This document shows positions 35,491-44,659 of a stretch of 64,000 bases of DNA, piece by piece. Made by a program: the position numbers and the translations under genes. This stretch comes from Mesorhizobium sp. L-2-11 (GTDB lineage: Bacteria; Pseudomonadota; Alphaproteobacteria; Rhizobiales; Rhizobiaceae), in assembly GCF_016756595.1 (NCBI RefSeq), contig NZ_AP023259.1:183506-247505 (forward strand), in the 5' to 3' direction. Below the pieces are notes generated by a model that was not told where the DNA came from, did not search any database, and saw only the letters and a list, made by a program, of their open reading frames with translations. How positions within the stretch are numbered: the stretch's first letter is position 1; each line of letters begins with the position of its first letter.

Positions 35491-36777
35491 ATGTCGACCG
35501 ACCAACCGATCCAACCCGAAGAACAAGAGGCTGCCGACGGCAACCCTGCTCCCGGCGTAACATTTGTCGTCCCTATCAAGATTTTCCGACTGGAGTCGGT
35601 GACGACTGCGATCGGCGATCCCAATGAGGTCGATATTCAGGGGACGCACACTCGGTTGGCAGAGGCAGCAACAGCAGCACGTGAGGCGGGCGACCCCGCC
35701 GCAGACGCCTTGCAGGTTCTTTCCGGCATCGCATCCTATCACTTCGTGCCAGAAAGCCGTGTCGAGCCATTCCAGCCAATGGCAATGTTCGACGGTCGGC
35801 GAACACTCATCCCCGGAGACCTCCTCTCAGAACAGATAGAAGTGCTGGCAGCGTTCTCGCCTGACATCCCTTGTCCGGCTCTGCGAGCACGCGTGAGCGA
35901 CGTTTGCCGGTTGCGCGTGCCTAGGAACGCCGAGGCTGGAATGCGCGCCGTTAGCGCCTACGTCGATTGTGTGGCGATCGTCATTCGCGGTGAAGCCAAG
36001 TTCGCATTCGAAAAGAGTGCGGCTTGCGTGACGGGATGCGAGCTTCTGAGACGCGCAACGATCGTAGCACGCCGGCTGGGTTGGGGCCGTTCCGAATTCG
36101 ATCAATTGCGAAACGTCATATCTGAAGTGTGTCAGATAGCGGCAGACTCGAATGACGCGTGGGGTTTTGTCCACATCGCTCCCATCAATCTCGACAATGG
36201 CATCTGGGACCCGAAGGCTGTTGCAGACGCCGCTGAACGTCTGGCGATGCAAAACGAAATTGCGGGCCATCACTTCGGTCAGCGCGAGCTATGGGAACTA
36301 GCTGCGCGCGCCTACCATCGGGCGAAAGATACAGACAACGAGAACCGTTGCTTTATGGCAGCGGCTGAAACGTTTGTCAGCAACTCCGATGCACGCCCCG
36401 AATCTGCCATGGTGCAGGTCAGTTTCCTTGACAGCGCGATTCAAGCATTGCGCCCGATCCCAGGCACGGTCCAGCGCCGACGAGAGCTACAGGATCGCCT
36501 CAACGCCATTCAACCTAACATCCGTGATGAGATGTCCAGCTTCTCGCACGAGGACAATATCACCGAACTTGTCGAAGCAGTCGAAGCGGCTGTTAGCGGC
36601 AAGCCGTTCCCGGATGTGATAAAGGCGCTCTTTACCTGCGAGCGTTCACCTGATCCCGATGCGCTCCGAAAGCAGGTTCTCGAAAACGGCTATGGTAGCA
36701 TATCGGCTATAATGCCGATGACGGTGAGCGACCATCAGGGCCGGACTCGGTTCAAAGCTCCCGGCCTCAAATTCAAC
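35491..36777 (+). pseudogene. DUF4209 protein gene, 5' part (split by IS66)
   Basis: 429 codons from ATG 35491 (MSTDQPIQPEEQEAADGNPA) to the IS66 insertion. It has an N-terminal beta-rich segment (VTFVVPIKIFRLESVTTAIG) and a helical middle (RELWELAARAYHRAKDTDNE, VQVSFLDSAIQALRPIPGTV). The frame ends ...PGLKFN at the target site and continues exactly, after removing the IS and one copy of the 8-bp duplication, at 39316 with GPPDEDQVRF. 429 plus 203 codons give one intact 631-aa frame. As it stands a truncated protein would end inside the IS at 36855. Confidence 0.85.
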
Positions 36778-36785
36778 GTAAGCGG

Positions 36786-38426
36786 TCAGCCGATAACGTC
36801 AGGCCTAAAGTTCCAAGGCATGAGCATTTCGATTTCGGATGCCGGCCAGCCTTGAGCGATGCGGGTCAAGGTCTGCGAGAGCCAGTCGAGCGGATCGACG
36901 CTGTTCATTTTGCAGGTTTGCAGCAAGGTGGCTACCGTCGCCCAGGTTCGTCCACCGCCGTGGCTGCCGGCGAATAGACTATTCTTTCGCGTGATCGTCT
37001 GGGGCCTGATTGCACGCTCGACGATATTGGAGTCGATTTCGATGCGACCGTCCATCAGAAAGCGTTCCAGCGCCTCCCGCCGGGTGAGCGCGTAGCGGAT
37101 CGCCTCGGCGGTCTTGGATTTTCCGGAGACCTTGCCCAGTTCCGCTTCCCATAGATCGAAGAGGCTCGCGACAATGGCCACGGACTTTTCCTGACGTAGC
37201 GCGGCGCGGCTTCCGGCATCCTTGCCGCGGACCTCGTCCTCGACCTTCCACAATTCGGTCATGGCGATGATCGAATCCGTCGCGGCCTGCGAGACCCCGC
37301 TGATGTGCAGGTCGTAGAATTTGCGCCGCAGGTGAGCCCAGCACCCGGCGAGCCGGATTGTTTCATTGCTGCCGGCTTTGGCCCGTGCCTTGACCAGGTT
37401 GGTATAGGCCGAGTAGCCATCCACTTGCAGGATACCGCTGAATCCGGCGAGGTGGCGCGCCACGCAATCCGCACCTCTGCTGTCTTCAAAACGATAGGCA
37501 ACCATTGGCGGACTGGTTCCGCCATAGGGTCGGTCATCCCGTGCGTAGGCCCACAACCAGGCTTTCGTGGTTTTCCCGGAACCAGGGGCAAGGGTGGGCA
37601 AGGTCGTCTCGTCGGCGAAGACCCTTTCGCCCTCCTTGATGCGCTCCAGTATGTAATCAGCAAGCATCTGCAGCTCGAAGCCCAGATGCCCCATCCACTG
37701 CGCCATCAACGACCGGCTGATCTCGACGCCGTCGCGCAGATAGATCGCCTCCTGCCGATAAAGCGGGAGGCCGTCGGCGTATTTGGAGACGGCGATATAG
37801 GCGAGCAGCCGCTCCGTCGGCAGCCCGCTTTCGATGATGTGCGCCGGCGCCAGAGCCTGGACCACGCCGTCACGGCCCCGGAAGGCGTATTTGGGACGGC
37901 GCGTGACGATGACCTGGAACTTCGGCGGCACGACGTCCAGCCGCTCGGATCGATCCTCGCCGATCAGAACCTTTTCAAGCCCCTCGCAGTCGGCCGGGAT
38001 TTCCGGCTCGACGACCTCCTCGATGCGTTCGAGGTGGGCAGCAAAGCCCTTGCGCGGACGCGGGGCGCGCTTCGGCTTGTTCCCGACCGCGCGGTCGAGT
38101 TCGCTCCGGATTTCCGAAAGGCCGGTCTCGACCTCTTCGAAGGCAAAGGAGGCCTGCTCGTCGTCGATGGCCAGGCGTAGCCGCTCGGAACGCGTGCCAT
38201 GTTGCGTGCGCTGTAAAACTTTCAGGATTGACGTGAGATTGGCGATCCGCTCGCTGGCGCTTTTCTCGACAGCTTTCAGCCGGGCGACCTCCGCCTCAGA
38301 TGCTGCGATCCGAGCGTCGGCGACTGCGATCCGGGCCTCGCTTGCAGCCTGCTCGCGAGCCATGGAAAGGATCATCGCCTTCAGCGCATCAACGTCGTCG
38401 GGAAGGGCAAGACCCGGTAGAACCAT
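36786..38426 (-). CDS. tnpC: IS66 transposase TnpC (copy 2)
   Basis: About 546 aa, same protein as at 2301-3941, with the DDE core blocks FADETTLPTLAP, LQVDGYSAYTNL and IEIDSNIVERAIRPQ. TTG at 38435 is an alternative start. Confidence 0.93.
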   Translation of the reverse strand: MVLPGLALPDDVDALKAMILSMAREQAASEARIAVADARIAASEAEVARLKAVEKSASERIANLTSILKVLQRTQHGTRSERLRLAIDDEQASFAFEEVETGLSEIRSELDRAVGNKPKRAPRPRKGFAAHLERIEEVVEPEIPADCEGLEKVLIGEDRSERLDVVPPKFQVIVTRRPKYAFRGRDGVVQALAPAHIIESGLPTERLLAYIAVSKYADGLPLYRQEAIYLRDGVEISRSLMAQWMGHLGFELQMLADYILERIKEGERVFADETTLPTLAPGSGKTTKAWLWAYARDDRPYGGTSPPMVAYRFEDSRGADCVARHLAGFSGILQVDGYSAYTNLVKARAKAGSNETIRLAGCWAHLRRKFYDLHISGVSQAATDSIIAMTELWKVEDEVRGKDAGSRAALRQEKSVAIVASLFDLWEAELGKVSGKSKTAEAIRYALTRREALERFLMDGRIEIDSNIVERAIRPQTITRKNSLFAGSHGGGRTWATVATLLQTCKMNSVDPLDWLSQTLTRIAQGWPASEIEMLMPWNFRPDVIG

Positions 38427-38502
38427 GGCAAGCAACAGAGCACAAAAACAGCCGCTTTCCCAACCGTTCCAGCCGCATGATTCATCTTGCCGCAGGCCGG
38501 TT

Positions 38503-38847
38503 TCAGCCCGTCGATAACGGCCGCCTGACCCTGGCCGGACGAATCTTTTTCCAGTCCAGTCCGGCCAGAAGCGCCATCAACTGGGCGTGGTCGAGACGCA
38601 TGCGCGCGGCCGATATCCCCGGCCAGCAGAAGCTGTGATCTTCCAGAGTCTTCGAATAAAGACAAACCCCGCTGCCGTCCCACCACACGATGCGAACCCG
38701 GTCCGCACGCTTCGAACGGAATACGTGAAGTGCCCCCGAGAATGGGTCCAGGCCGCCATCCCTGACCAGCGCCATCAAAGATGCCGCGCCCTTGCGGAAG
38801 TCGACCGGCTGGCACGACACGTAAACCACCACACCGGAAGCGATCAT
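38503..38847 (-). CDS. tnpB: IS66 accessory protein TnpB (copy 2)
   Basis: 114 aa, identical to the protein at 1880-2224 and overlapping tnpA by 4 nt. Confidence 0.93.
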   Translation of the reverse strand: MIASGVVVYVSCQPVDFRKGAASLMALVRDGGLDPFSGALHVFRSKRADRVRIVWWDGSGVCLYSKTLEDHSFCWPGISAARMRLDHAQLMALLAGLDWKKIRPARVRRPLSTG

Positions 38848-39251
38848 GCCTTACGAACCGCGCGGATGATCCTCGCCAGGCGATCGGGATCGACATCGCC
38901 GCCGGCGCGCACCACTGCGTCGCCAATGACGATTTCCACCGTGTCGCTGCCCACCGCTTCAAAGCGCGTGAACTTCGCCGGCTTGCTCGCTCCCTCCGTC
39001 AGTGGCGCAACCATGCCCGACGAAAGCGCCTTGCGGCGCCACGCATAGAGCTGCGAGGGGTCCAGCCCCTCGGAACGCGCAACCGCCGAGACATTGCCCC
39101 CTGGCGAGAACGCTTCGGCGACAAGCCGTGCCTTCTCTTCGTCCGACCGATGGCGCGGCTTGCGTCGGGACGGCACAGGCTCCGCCGTCAAAATCTCGAA
39201 TGTTCGATGATGGCTCATACTGTCGCTCATAGGATTCTCCGCATGATTCAT
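38844..39251 (-). CDS. tnpA: IS66 accessory protein TnpA (copy 2, full length)
   Basis: 135 aa with the complete helix-turn-helix region: HRSDEEKARLVAEAFSPGGN, VSAVARSEGLDPSQLYAWRR. It keeps the 21 residues lost from copy 1, so this element is the likely source of active transposition proteins, which could also act on copy 1. Confidence 0.93.
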   Translation of the reverse strand: MNHAENPMSDSMSHHRTFEILTAEPVPSRRKPRHRSDEEKARLVAEAFSPGGNVSAVARSEGLDPSQLYAWRRKALSSGMVAPLTEGASKPAKFTRFEAVGSDTVEIVIGDAVVRAGGDVDPDRLARIIRAVRKA

Positions 39252-39315
39252 GCTGAAAATGAGCGATCAACCGCCTGCACGCTACGTGGGGACGCCTACG
39301 CGCTTACAATTCAAC

Positions 39316-39924
39316 GGCCCGCCCGATGAAGATCAGGTGCGCTTCCTCATGAATCAGCAGGAACGTTTTCGGCGGCAAATGGCTGTCGCAGGGAAGATCA
39401 ATACCATCCGCCGCATGATCATGAACGAGAACTACGTCTCCCTCGCTATGTTCATCCCGATCATGCAGGCGAGCGCATTCGTGCCTCACGACCACGAACT
39501 GATCTTCGCCAAAGGTGCGTTCCGGTTCCTCGCAGGCGACGACGTGGAAGCGGCACACTTGATCCTCCCGCAACTGGAGAACTCGCTGAGGCATATGCTC
39601 GCCTTGAATGGCATCGAGACAAATCGGATCAACCCTGACGGCACTCAAGAAGAGGCAATGCTGAGCCGTCTGTTAGAGGAACACCGCGAACCGCTGCTAA
39701 CAATGATCCCGGCTGCGATGCTTCAAGAGGTCGATCTTCTCTTCAATTTCCGGGGTGGCGCTTCGGTACGGAATGAGCTTGCACATGGGAAAATGGGCGA
39801 TGGCGACTTCTGGAGCCCGGTCGTGATTTACGCCACGTGGCTTGTCCTGCGTATGGCGTGCGTGCCGTCGTTTAGGGTTTGGCCGGACGTTGCGTCCGCT
39901 ATGTTCAGCCAAGGCTGTCACTAG
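39316..39924 (+). pseudogene. DUF4209 protein gene, 3' part (split by IS66)
   Basis: 203 codons continuing the frame interrupted at 36777. It contains the DUF4209 core: ENYVSLAMFIPIMQASAFVP, LPQLENSLRHMLALNGIETN, and near the C-terminus VRNELAHGKMGDGDFWSPVV. RNELAH satisfies the R-x4-H HEPN ribonuclease-type motif, so the intact protein may be a nuclease; that is inference. An ORF beginning inside the IS at 39250 reads through this part. It converges with the Mrr-nSTAND3 gene, the two stops overlapping by 4 nt. Confidence 0.85.
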
Positions 39925-42299
39925 GCAGGCGGGGGCAGACCGTTGGAATCAAGTTTGGTCGACGTCTTCGAAATCGAGCGCGCCCTCGGATCGTTTATCT
40001 TCGCCGGCGCGGACTTAGGGGTCGCCGAATTCGTCACCAGATGGCTCCAGTCGGACTCGTCGCCCTCGCTCTCATTATCACGCTGTTCCTTGCGTTCGAT
40101 GAGGTTCTTCACCGACGTTTTGATCTTAGTCCGCGCGTCTTCGATTAGCATCTTGCCATTGGAATCGATCTCCATGTCCTCGAGTCGGTTAATCGCGTCG
40201 ATGACCTTCTCGAAATGGCTTTCAGGATCACCATCAAGGTCGGCCCGGTCAGCGATCTCTATGATGCGCTCCTCGATGTCGGGCAGTTTGCGGGTCCGAA
40301 GTCCCATCCCAAGGCGTACGAGCCGCTGGGGAGGGATTAGGGCTAGCATCTCCTCGGAATCTAGGAAGGAGAGGTCTAGCTCGTTGAGCGCGGCATCCTC
40401 GAGCGCTACCGCATCGCTCTCGCGCAGATCGTCCGTGAGCAAGCCGAGGCGGTGGACACGGGCGTGCGCCGTTAGCTTGGGACTGTCCACGATGTAATCT
40501 GTCACCCATGCTTTGCGTTCGAAGAGGTCAGGCTTGAGCTCAGCGATCCGCTCTACTACCCGGTCGCTCGCGCGCCAGCTCAGAAATGAGAACAACGACC
40601 AGTTGAGGTGCGTCTCGTCGGGCGTTTCTGCGAGCCGCGCTACCAGCGTCTCATTGAGGTTCGTCGGAATAGACAGCGCGTCCTGGATCGCGCCGGCACC
40701 TTCGGACATAAAACCGGTCAGGATCGTGTCGACAGTAGCGCCACGCAGCAACGCCGCCATCATGTGCGGCTTCTCTCGCAGGATTTCGGTGAGCGCGTCG
40801 GCGATGGTTGGATGGGCAAAGGACCAGACTGTCGCCTGACCGGTGCCCGAAGCTTTGAGGAACGATCCCATGAGCTCGGTGAAGCTGTCCAGAATGCGCG
40901 ATCGCCCGATCCCCGTGAGTTCGGCGACTGCCTCGATCGCCGGCCCATCAGCGGTCTCAAGGTTGAAGGCGCCGCGGTGTACGTAGACCAGCATCAGCGC
41001 GGCGCGCAGCGTCTCGTCCAGCGCGTTGATGGTATCAACGAGATGCTCGCGCGGCTCTTTCATGAACTGTACAAGCGATGCCTCGCGGGGTGCCAGGCTT
41101 TTGGTGAAATTAGGGTCGCCCAGCCGTTCTGCAATGCCGGGGAGGAACGCCTCGACCGTGGCGACCGCGCTCAGATGCGGTTTGACGCTCGACTTCCAGC
41201 TCTGGCTTTGGCTGCCATAATTTATGTGATTGTAAAGAATTTGCGCCTTTTCGGCCATGCTGAGCGCGCCGACGTCGACGACGGCGCTGCCATTGGTGAA
41301 CTCGGCAAGATTTCTCTGGCCGAGCCGAAGCCGCGCGGCTTCGTAGATATGCTTGCGCGAGGTTAGCAGGAAGCGGTTGCCATGCGCGACGGCAGCCCTC
41401 AGTTTCGGGAAGGCCGACGCCCAGTCCTGGACGTAATCCTCGCGAACGACATTGGGACCAAAAGCATCGTCGATCCAGAAGAAACGACCGGGATCATTGG
41501 GGTTCCAGCCCTGCTCGAAATCGCGAGGGCTGGTCAATATGAGCACCGTGCTGTCGGGGTTCTCGGACGCGATCGTCGATAGGATCGCGCCAATCGCAGA
41601 TTTGCCACTCGAGGGATTGCCGAGCAGCAACACGAAGCCATGCTCGGTGATCGCCTTCACCGCTTCGCGATGTGCGCGCGTAGGCACGTATTTTTTGAGC
41701 TTCGGGACCCAGTGCTCGAGCAACGCCCGGCTCTGCTGGGTCATGCGCTCGTCGAGGATCACGGTGAGGTCGCCTAGACCGTAGACCTGGGGAACCATCG
41801 CGCGTAAGCGTGCGCTGCTGCGGATAGAGCGGATGACGTATTGTCTGCCGAGTATATGCGGCTTCCGCACGCCAATGGCGCGAAGACGTTTACGGATTTC
41901 GAGCGCAACCGGCGCATCGACACTCATGTTGGTCATGAAGATGTAGGTGTCGGCTTGGCCTTCGGCGACCAACCGCGTCACATTCTCGATCTCAGCGGCG
42001 ATGTCACCCGGACGCAGCGCCCTCGCCGCGTCGGAACTGTGCTTCACTTGGACAGTGCCGATCGGTGCCGCGCCAGCCCCGTTGCCCGGTATCAGCAGCA
42101 CCGCATCCTGCCCGCCGTCCTGCGCCTCGCGAAAAATCTCGACTGGTCGCTTGAGTATGACCTCACATAACTGCGAGCAAAGGTCTTGAAACGCGCGCCA
42201 GCCGATGGTGTGAAGTGCGAGATCGGACCAGGGCCCGACCGCCACGCGATGCGTGCGCTTGGCGGTTTCCAATATGTCTTGCGCGATGGTCACGCTCAT
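39921..42299 (-). CDS. Mrr-like nuclease fused to nSTAND3 NTPase (Avs-like)
   Basis: 792 aa from ATG 42299; the frame is open to 42386. Residues about 33-90 are a restriction-endonuclease domain with D65 in GGQDAVLLIP and Q84-V-K86 in GTVQVKHSS. Then an NTPase of the STAND class: P-loop GNPSSGKS (227-234), Walker B RFFWIDDAFG (272-281) and a sensor R in RFLLTSRKHIY. The remaining 450 residues are helical repeats with an Ile/Leu-rich winged-helix (FSFAHPTIADALTEIL-type) block. Nuclease-STAND proteins oligomerise on recognising a viral protein and then degrade DNA. This one keeps all motifs, so it should be active. Single-gene module; direction opposite to the flanking DUF4209 gene. Confidence 0.82.
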   Translation of the reverse strand: MSVTIAQDILETAKRTHRVAVGPWSDLALHTIGWRAFQDLCSQLCEVILKRPVEIFREAQDGGQDAVLLIPGNGAGAAPIGTVQVKHSSDAARALRPGDIAAEIENVTRLVAEGQADTYIFMTNMSVDAPVALEIRKRLRAIGVRKPHILGRQYVIRSIRSSARLRAMVPQVYGLGDLTVILDERMTQQSRALLEHWVPKLKKYVPTRAHREAVKAITEHGFVLLLGNPSSGKSAIGAILSTIASENPDSTVLILTSPRDFEQGWNPNDPGRFFWIDDAFGPNVVREDYVQDWASAFPKLRAAVAHGNRFLLTSRKHIYEAARLRLGQRNLAEFTNGSAVVDVGALSMAEKAQILYNHINYGSQSQSWKSSVKPHLSAVATVEAFLPGIAERLGDPNFTKSLAPREASLVQFMKEPREHLVDTINALDETLRAALMLVYVHRGAFNLETADGPAIEAVAELTGIGRSRILDSFTELMGSFLKASGTGQATVWSFAHPTIADALTEILREKPHMMAALLRGATVDTILTGFMSEGAGAIQDALSIPTNLNETLVARLAETPDETHLNWSLFSFLSWRASDRVVERIAELKPDLFERKAWVTDYIVDSPKLTAHARVHRLGLLTDDLRESDAVALEDAALNELDLSFLDSEEMLALIPPQRLVRLGMGLRTRKLPDIEERIIEIADRADLDGDPESHFEKVIDAINRLEDMEIDSNGKMLIEDARTKIKTSVKNLIERKEQRDNESEGDESDWSHLVTNSATPKSAPAKINDPRARSISKTSTKLDSNGLPPPA

Positions 42300-42552
42300 C
42301 TCCTGCCCGAATTGCTTCCGGTAATCAAAACTGCAGGCGGGCCGCCTACAATGCAATTCGTACCGCAGCGGATGCACTTGCGCCACGGAGCACTATTGGG
42401 CCGGTACGCTCCACCGCTCGTCGGCTTCCGGCCCAACTGGAACACTTGTTTCGCACCTGCGTGTACCGCGCTTCAGCGTCGCCTTCGTCTTCGATGGGGC
42501 GGTGCACGCCATCGGAGCGCAGCGTTGGCTACCTCCACAGATATATCGAGTC

Positions 42553-43401
42553 CTAATCGGGCGAGGACAGCGGTGTGATGCGGTCCATGAAGTACGTATA
42601 GCCGGCATCTAGCCGGATACCGTTGGCCTTGCTCGTCTCGTACTTGACCTTGTCGAAGTGAATCGTCTCGCCGCCTAGCTCGATGCTGACGAAGTAGTCT
42701 CTGTGCTGACTGTGGATAGGCTCGAAGCAGAATGCCCGCTCCGGCAGCTGGACGCTCCCGTCTGACAGGCGTTCGCCCATACCTGAAAACCGAGAGAAAG
42801 GCTTAGGATTTTCCCTGTACCGCTCGTGCTCCGAATAGAACTGGATGGAGAAGGAGACCCGCTCGCCGTCGGAAAGACTGTAGACCTTGTGGAGGATTCG
42901 GTAGGCGTAAATTCCGCCGCCACTGCCTCGACGGTCGGGCACGACGGTGAAACCCATGCGCTTCCAGAAGGGCTCCGCGGTCCATGGCGCGATCTCGATT
43001 TCGAGGACCGAGCGCCCTTCGTTGTGGGCGACGTCGACCATGAAGTCCGCCAGGAGGCGCCCGTAGCCTTCCCTCCGGAGGTCGGGCCTGATCTCCAAGA
43101 TGTCCGTACCGTCGAGGAACCCGACGGCGTGACCGTCTACCATGAGGATATCGACACGGGCGTTGCCCTCGCTCCAGGTCCGCTTGACCGAGTCCCAATT
43201 GCAGCGGAAGCCGCGGGGCGGCTCGTCACCGACGTATCCTCCGGCTTCCCAAGCCTCGATAGCAGTCTTGTAGATAGATTCCTCCGCGTCGAGCCACGCC
43301 TCGACTTCAGCCATCGTCGCTTCAGTCGCGGGCACGATTTCATACGCCATTGGGACCCCTGTAGCATCCTGCTCGTTTCGTGAGATGTTGATCCCACCCA
43401 T
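42553..43401 (-). CDS. GNAT N-acetyltransferase with C-terminal extension
   Basis: 282 aa; AGGAG lies 7 nt before ATG 43401. The GNAT core is in residues 20-175: DILMVDGHAVGFLDGTDILE, IRPDLRREGYGRLLADFMVD (the acetyl-CoA R-x-x-G-x-G loop), VLEIEIAPWTAEPFWKRMGF. The last 110 residues (SFSIQFYSEHERYRENPKPF, DYFVSIELGGETIHFDKVKY) form a separate beta-rich domain. The substrate is unknown. It may be a self-contained gene in the island or the acetyltransferase toxin of a lost pair; no antitoxin is adjacent. Confidence 0.75.
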   Translation of the reverse strand: MGGINISRNEQDATGVPMAYEIVPATEATMAEVEAWLDAEESIYKTAIEAWEAGGYVGDEPPRGFRCNWDSVKRTWSEGNARVDILMVDGHAVGFLDGTDILEIRPDLRREGYGRLLADFMVDVAHNEGRSVLEIEIAPWTAEPFWKRMGFTVVPDRRGSGGGIYAYRILHKVYSLSDGERVSFSIQFYSEHERYRENPKPFSRFSGMGERLSDGSVQLPERAFCFEPIHSQHRDYFVSIELGGETIHFDKVKYETSKANGIRLDAGYTYFMDRITPLSSPD

Positions 43402-43609
43402 GCCGTGTCTCCTAGCTCATTGGCTTGAATTCCGTTATCCGATGCGGCTTCGCACCGATAGCTTCCCGAACGAGCATCCGCTTTCGGATATTTGCTGAGA
43501 AGCGGATCGACGGCTTCCGGCCCCGTGGCTGACGGTCGGCAATGCGCCTCCTATCGGACATCGAAGCTAGTTCGGCTTCTAGCTTGACGCGGACATTGCC
43601 CGGACCGAC

Positions 43610-44248
43610 CTAGAGGTCGTGGTTGTTTAGCCGAGGCAGCTCCTTACCCCCTATGCCGTTATTCGAGGCCCTTGTGTAGGTGACGGATGCATGAGGCTCA
43701 ATGCCGGTTCGCTCTTTCAGTAGATCGATGTACGCAACGGCGGTGTTGTAGAATTTCGCGGCGTTCTCCGGGTCAGCCATTCTGGCGAAATCACGATGCA
43801 TGGTTTTCCGATGCAGCTTGCCGGGAGCTTTGATCGTATCGGCAATTTTCGTGGGCCCTATCTCGTAGGGAGAGGAGTGGGTCACGAGATTGCGCCATTG
43901 CTGCATCTGCCCAATGTCACGAAAGAGTCCCCGGCTCTTGTCGAGCTCGATCCCGGCCGCAGACATTAGCATTTCCATTTTGTCCCAGAACGCCCTTTTG
44001 CTCCGGTAGGCCTGGAATTCGAAGCCCACGAAACGCTCTTCCGACTGCATTGCGAACGCAACGGATGCAGAAAAACTTTCGATAGCGGCGAACGCCAGAA
44101 CCATGCCGCCGGTAAAGAAGGAGAAGCCCATCGATAGGCTGCCGGTCCGCGGCTTTTTGTCCATAGCTAGACCCGCCCTGACCAGCTCGCCGGCTGCGTG
44201 CAGGGTCAAATTCCAATCGTGGTTCTGTGCTGTGTATTCGTGAGGCAA
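43610..44248 (-). CDS. Small helical protein with HEPN-like motif
   Basis: 212 aa, all-helical, no family recognised. W118-R-N-L-V-T-H124 contains the R-x4-H motif of HEPN ribonucleases (R119 to H124), preceded by a helix (SFSASVAFAMQSEERFVGFE). HEPN proteins are frequent RNA-cutting effectors of abortive infection. No nucleotidyltransferase (MNT) partner lies beside it. Defence-island position supports the idea but the assignment is inference. Confidence 0.55.
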   Translation of the reverse strand: MPHEYTAQNHDWNLTLHAAGELVRAGLAMDKKPRTGSLSMGFSFFTGGMVLAFAAIESFSASVAFAMQSEERFVGFEFQAYRSKRAFWDKMEMLMSAAGIELDKSRGLFRDIGQMQQWRNLVTHSSPYEIGPTKIADTIKAPGKLHRKTMHRDFARMADPENAAKFYNTAVAYIDLLKERTGIEPHASVTYTRASNNGIGGKELPRLNNHDL

Positions 44249-44615
44249 TCGATCTCCTTAGCTTTACCAATCCATGTTCAGCGATGTCCATTTCCCGGCA
44301 AGATGGTACGCGAAATGCGTCATCTCCTCGACGGAGGCCATCGCCTTTGCATAGGCGCCCGTCGCGCACCATCGTCATGATGAGCGGCAGTTTAGATTGC
44401 TGGATGTAGACTTTCGCAGGCGCGCGGCCCGTCCCACATGTGCGAGATGAGTTTCGCGATGGAACGAAGCGCGCTTCCGACATCGAATGAGAGGCTTCCT
44501 GTCCCCGTCAGGCAGGTATTGCGCCGACTTTCTTCGCTCTTTCGACGAGCGCAGCGTACTTCGTACCGTTTCCGGATGGAAAATGCATGCACCAGACTGC
44601 TAGAAACTGGCCCCA
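44249..44615. other. Stretch between island genes and transposon end
   Basis: 367 bp with no credible gene. Presumably the promoter region of the HEPN-like gene plus the target flank of the Tn3-type element. Confidence 0.35.
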
Positions 44616-44640
44616 GTGCATTATTGGGACACAGATATAC
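44616..44640 (+). repeat. Left terminal inverted repeat of the Tn3-type element
   Basis: GTGCATTATTGGGACACAGA and TATAC. It matches the reverse complement of 49495-49519 with two differences. Confidence 0.75.
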
Positions 44641-44659
44641 GGTAGGCATGTCGGCGCCG

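Larger units (their letters stand above)
36778..39307 (-). mobile_element. IS66-family insertion sequence, copy 2 (inverted, full length)
   Basis: 2530 bp with ends GTAAGCGGTCAGCCG at 36778 and GACGCCTACGCGCTTAC at 39307, flanked on both sides by the 8-bp direct repeat AATTCAAC (36770-36777 and 39308-39315). All three genes are complete. Apart from 63 bp missing in copy 1 the two copies appear identical in their proteins, so transposition was recent. Confidence 0.95.

Noticed and set aside
40608..41366. 252-aa plus-strand frame opposite the nSTAND3 gene
   Set aside because: Antisense shadow; the minus strand has P-loop and nuclease motifs.
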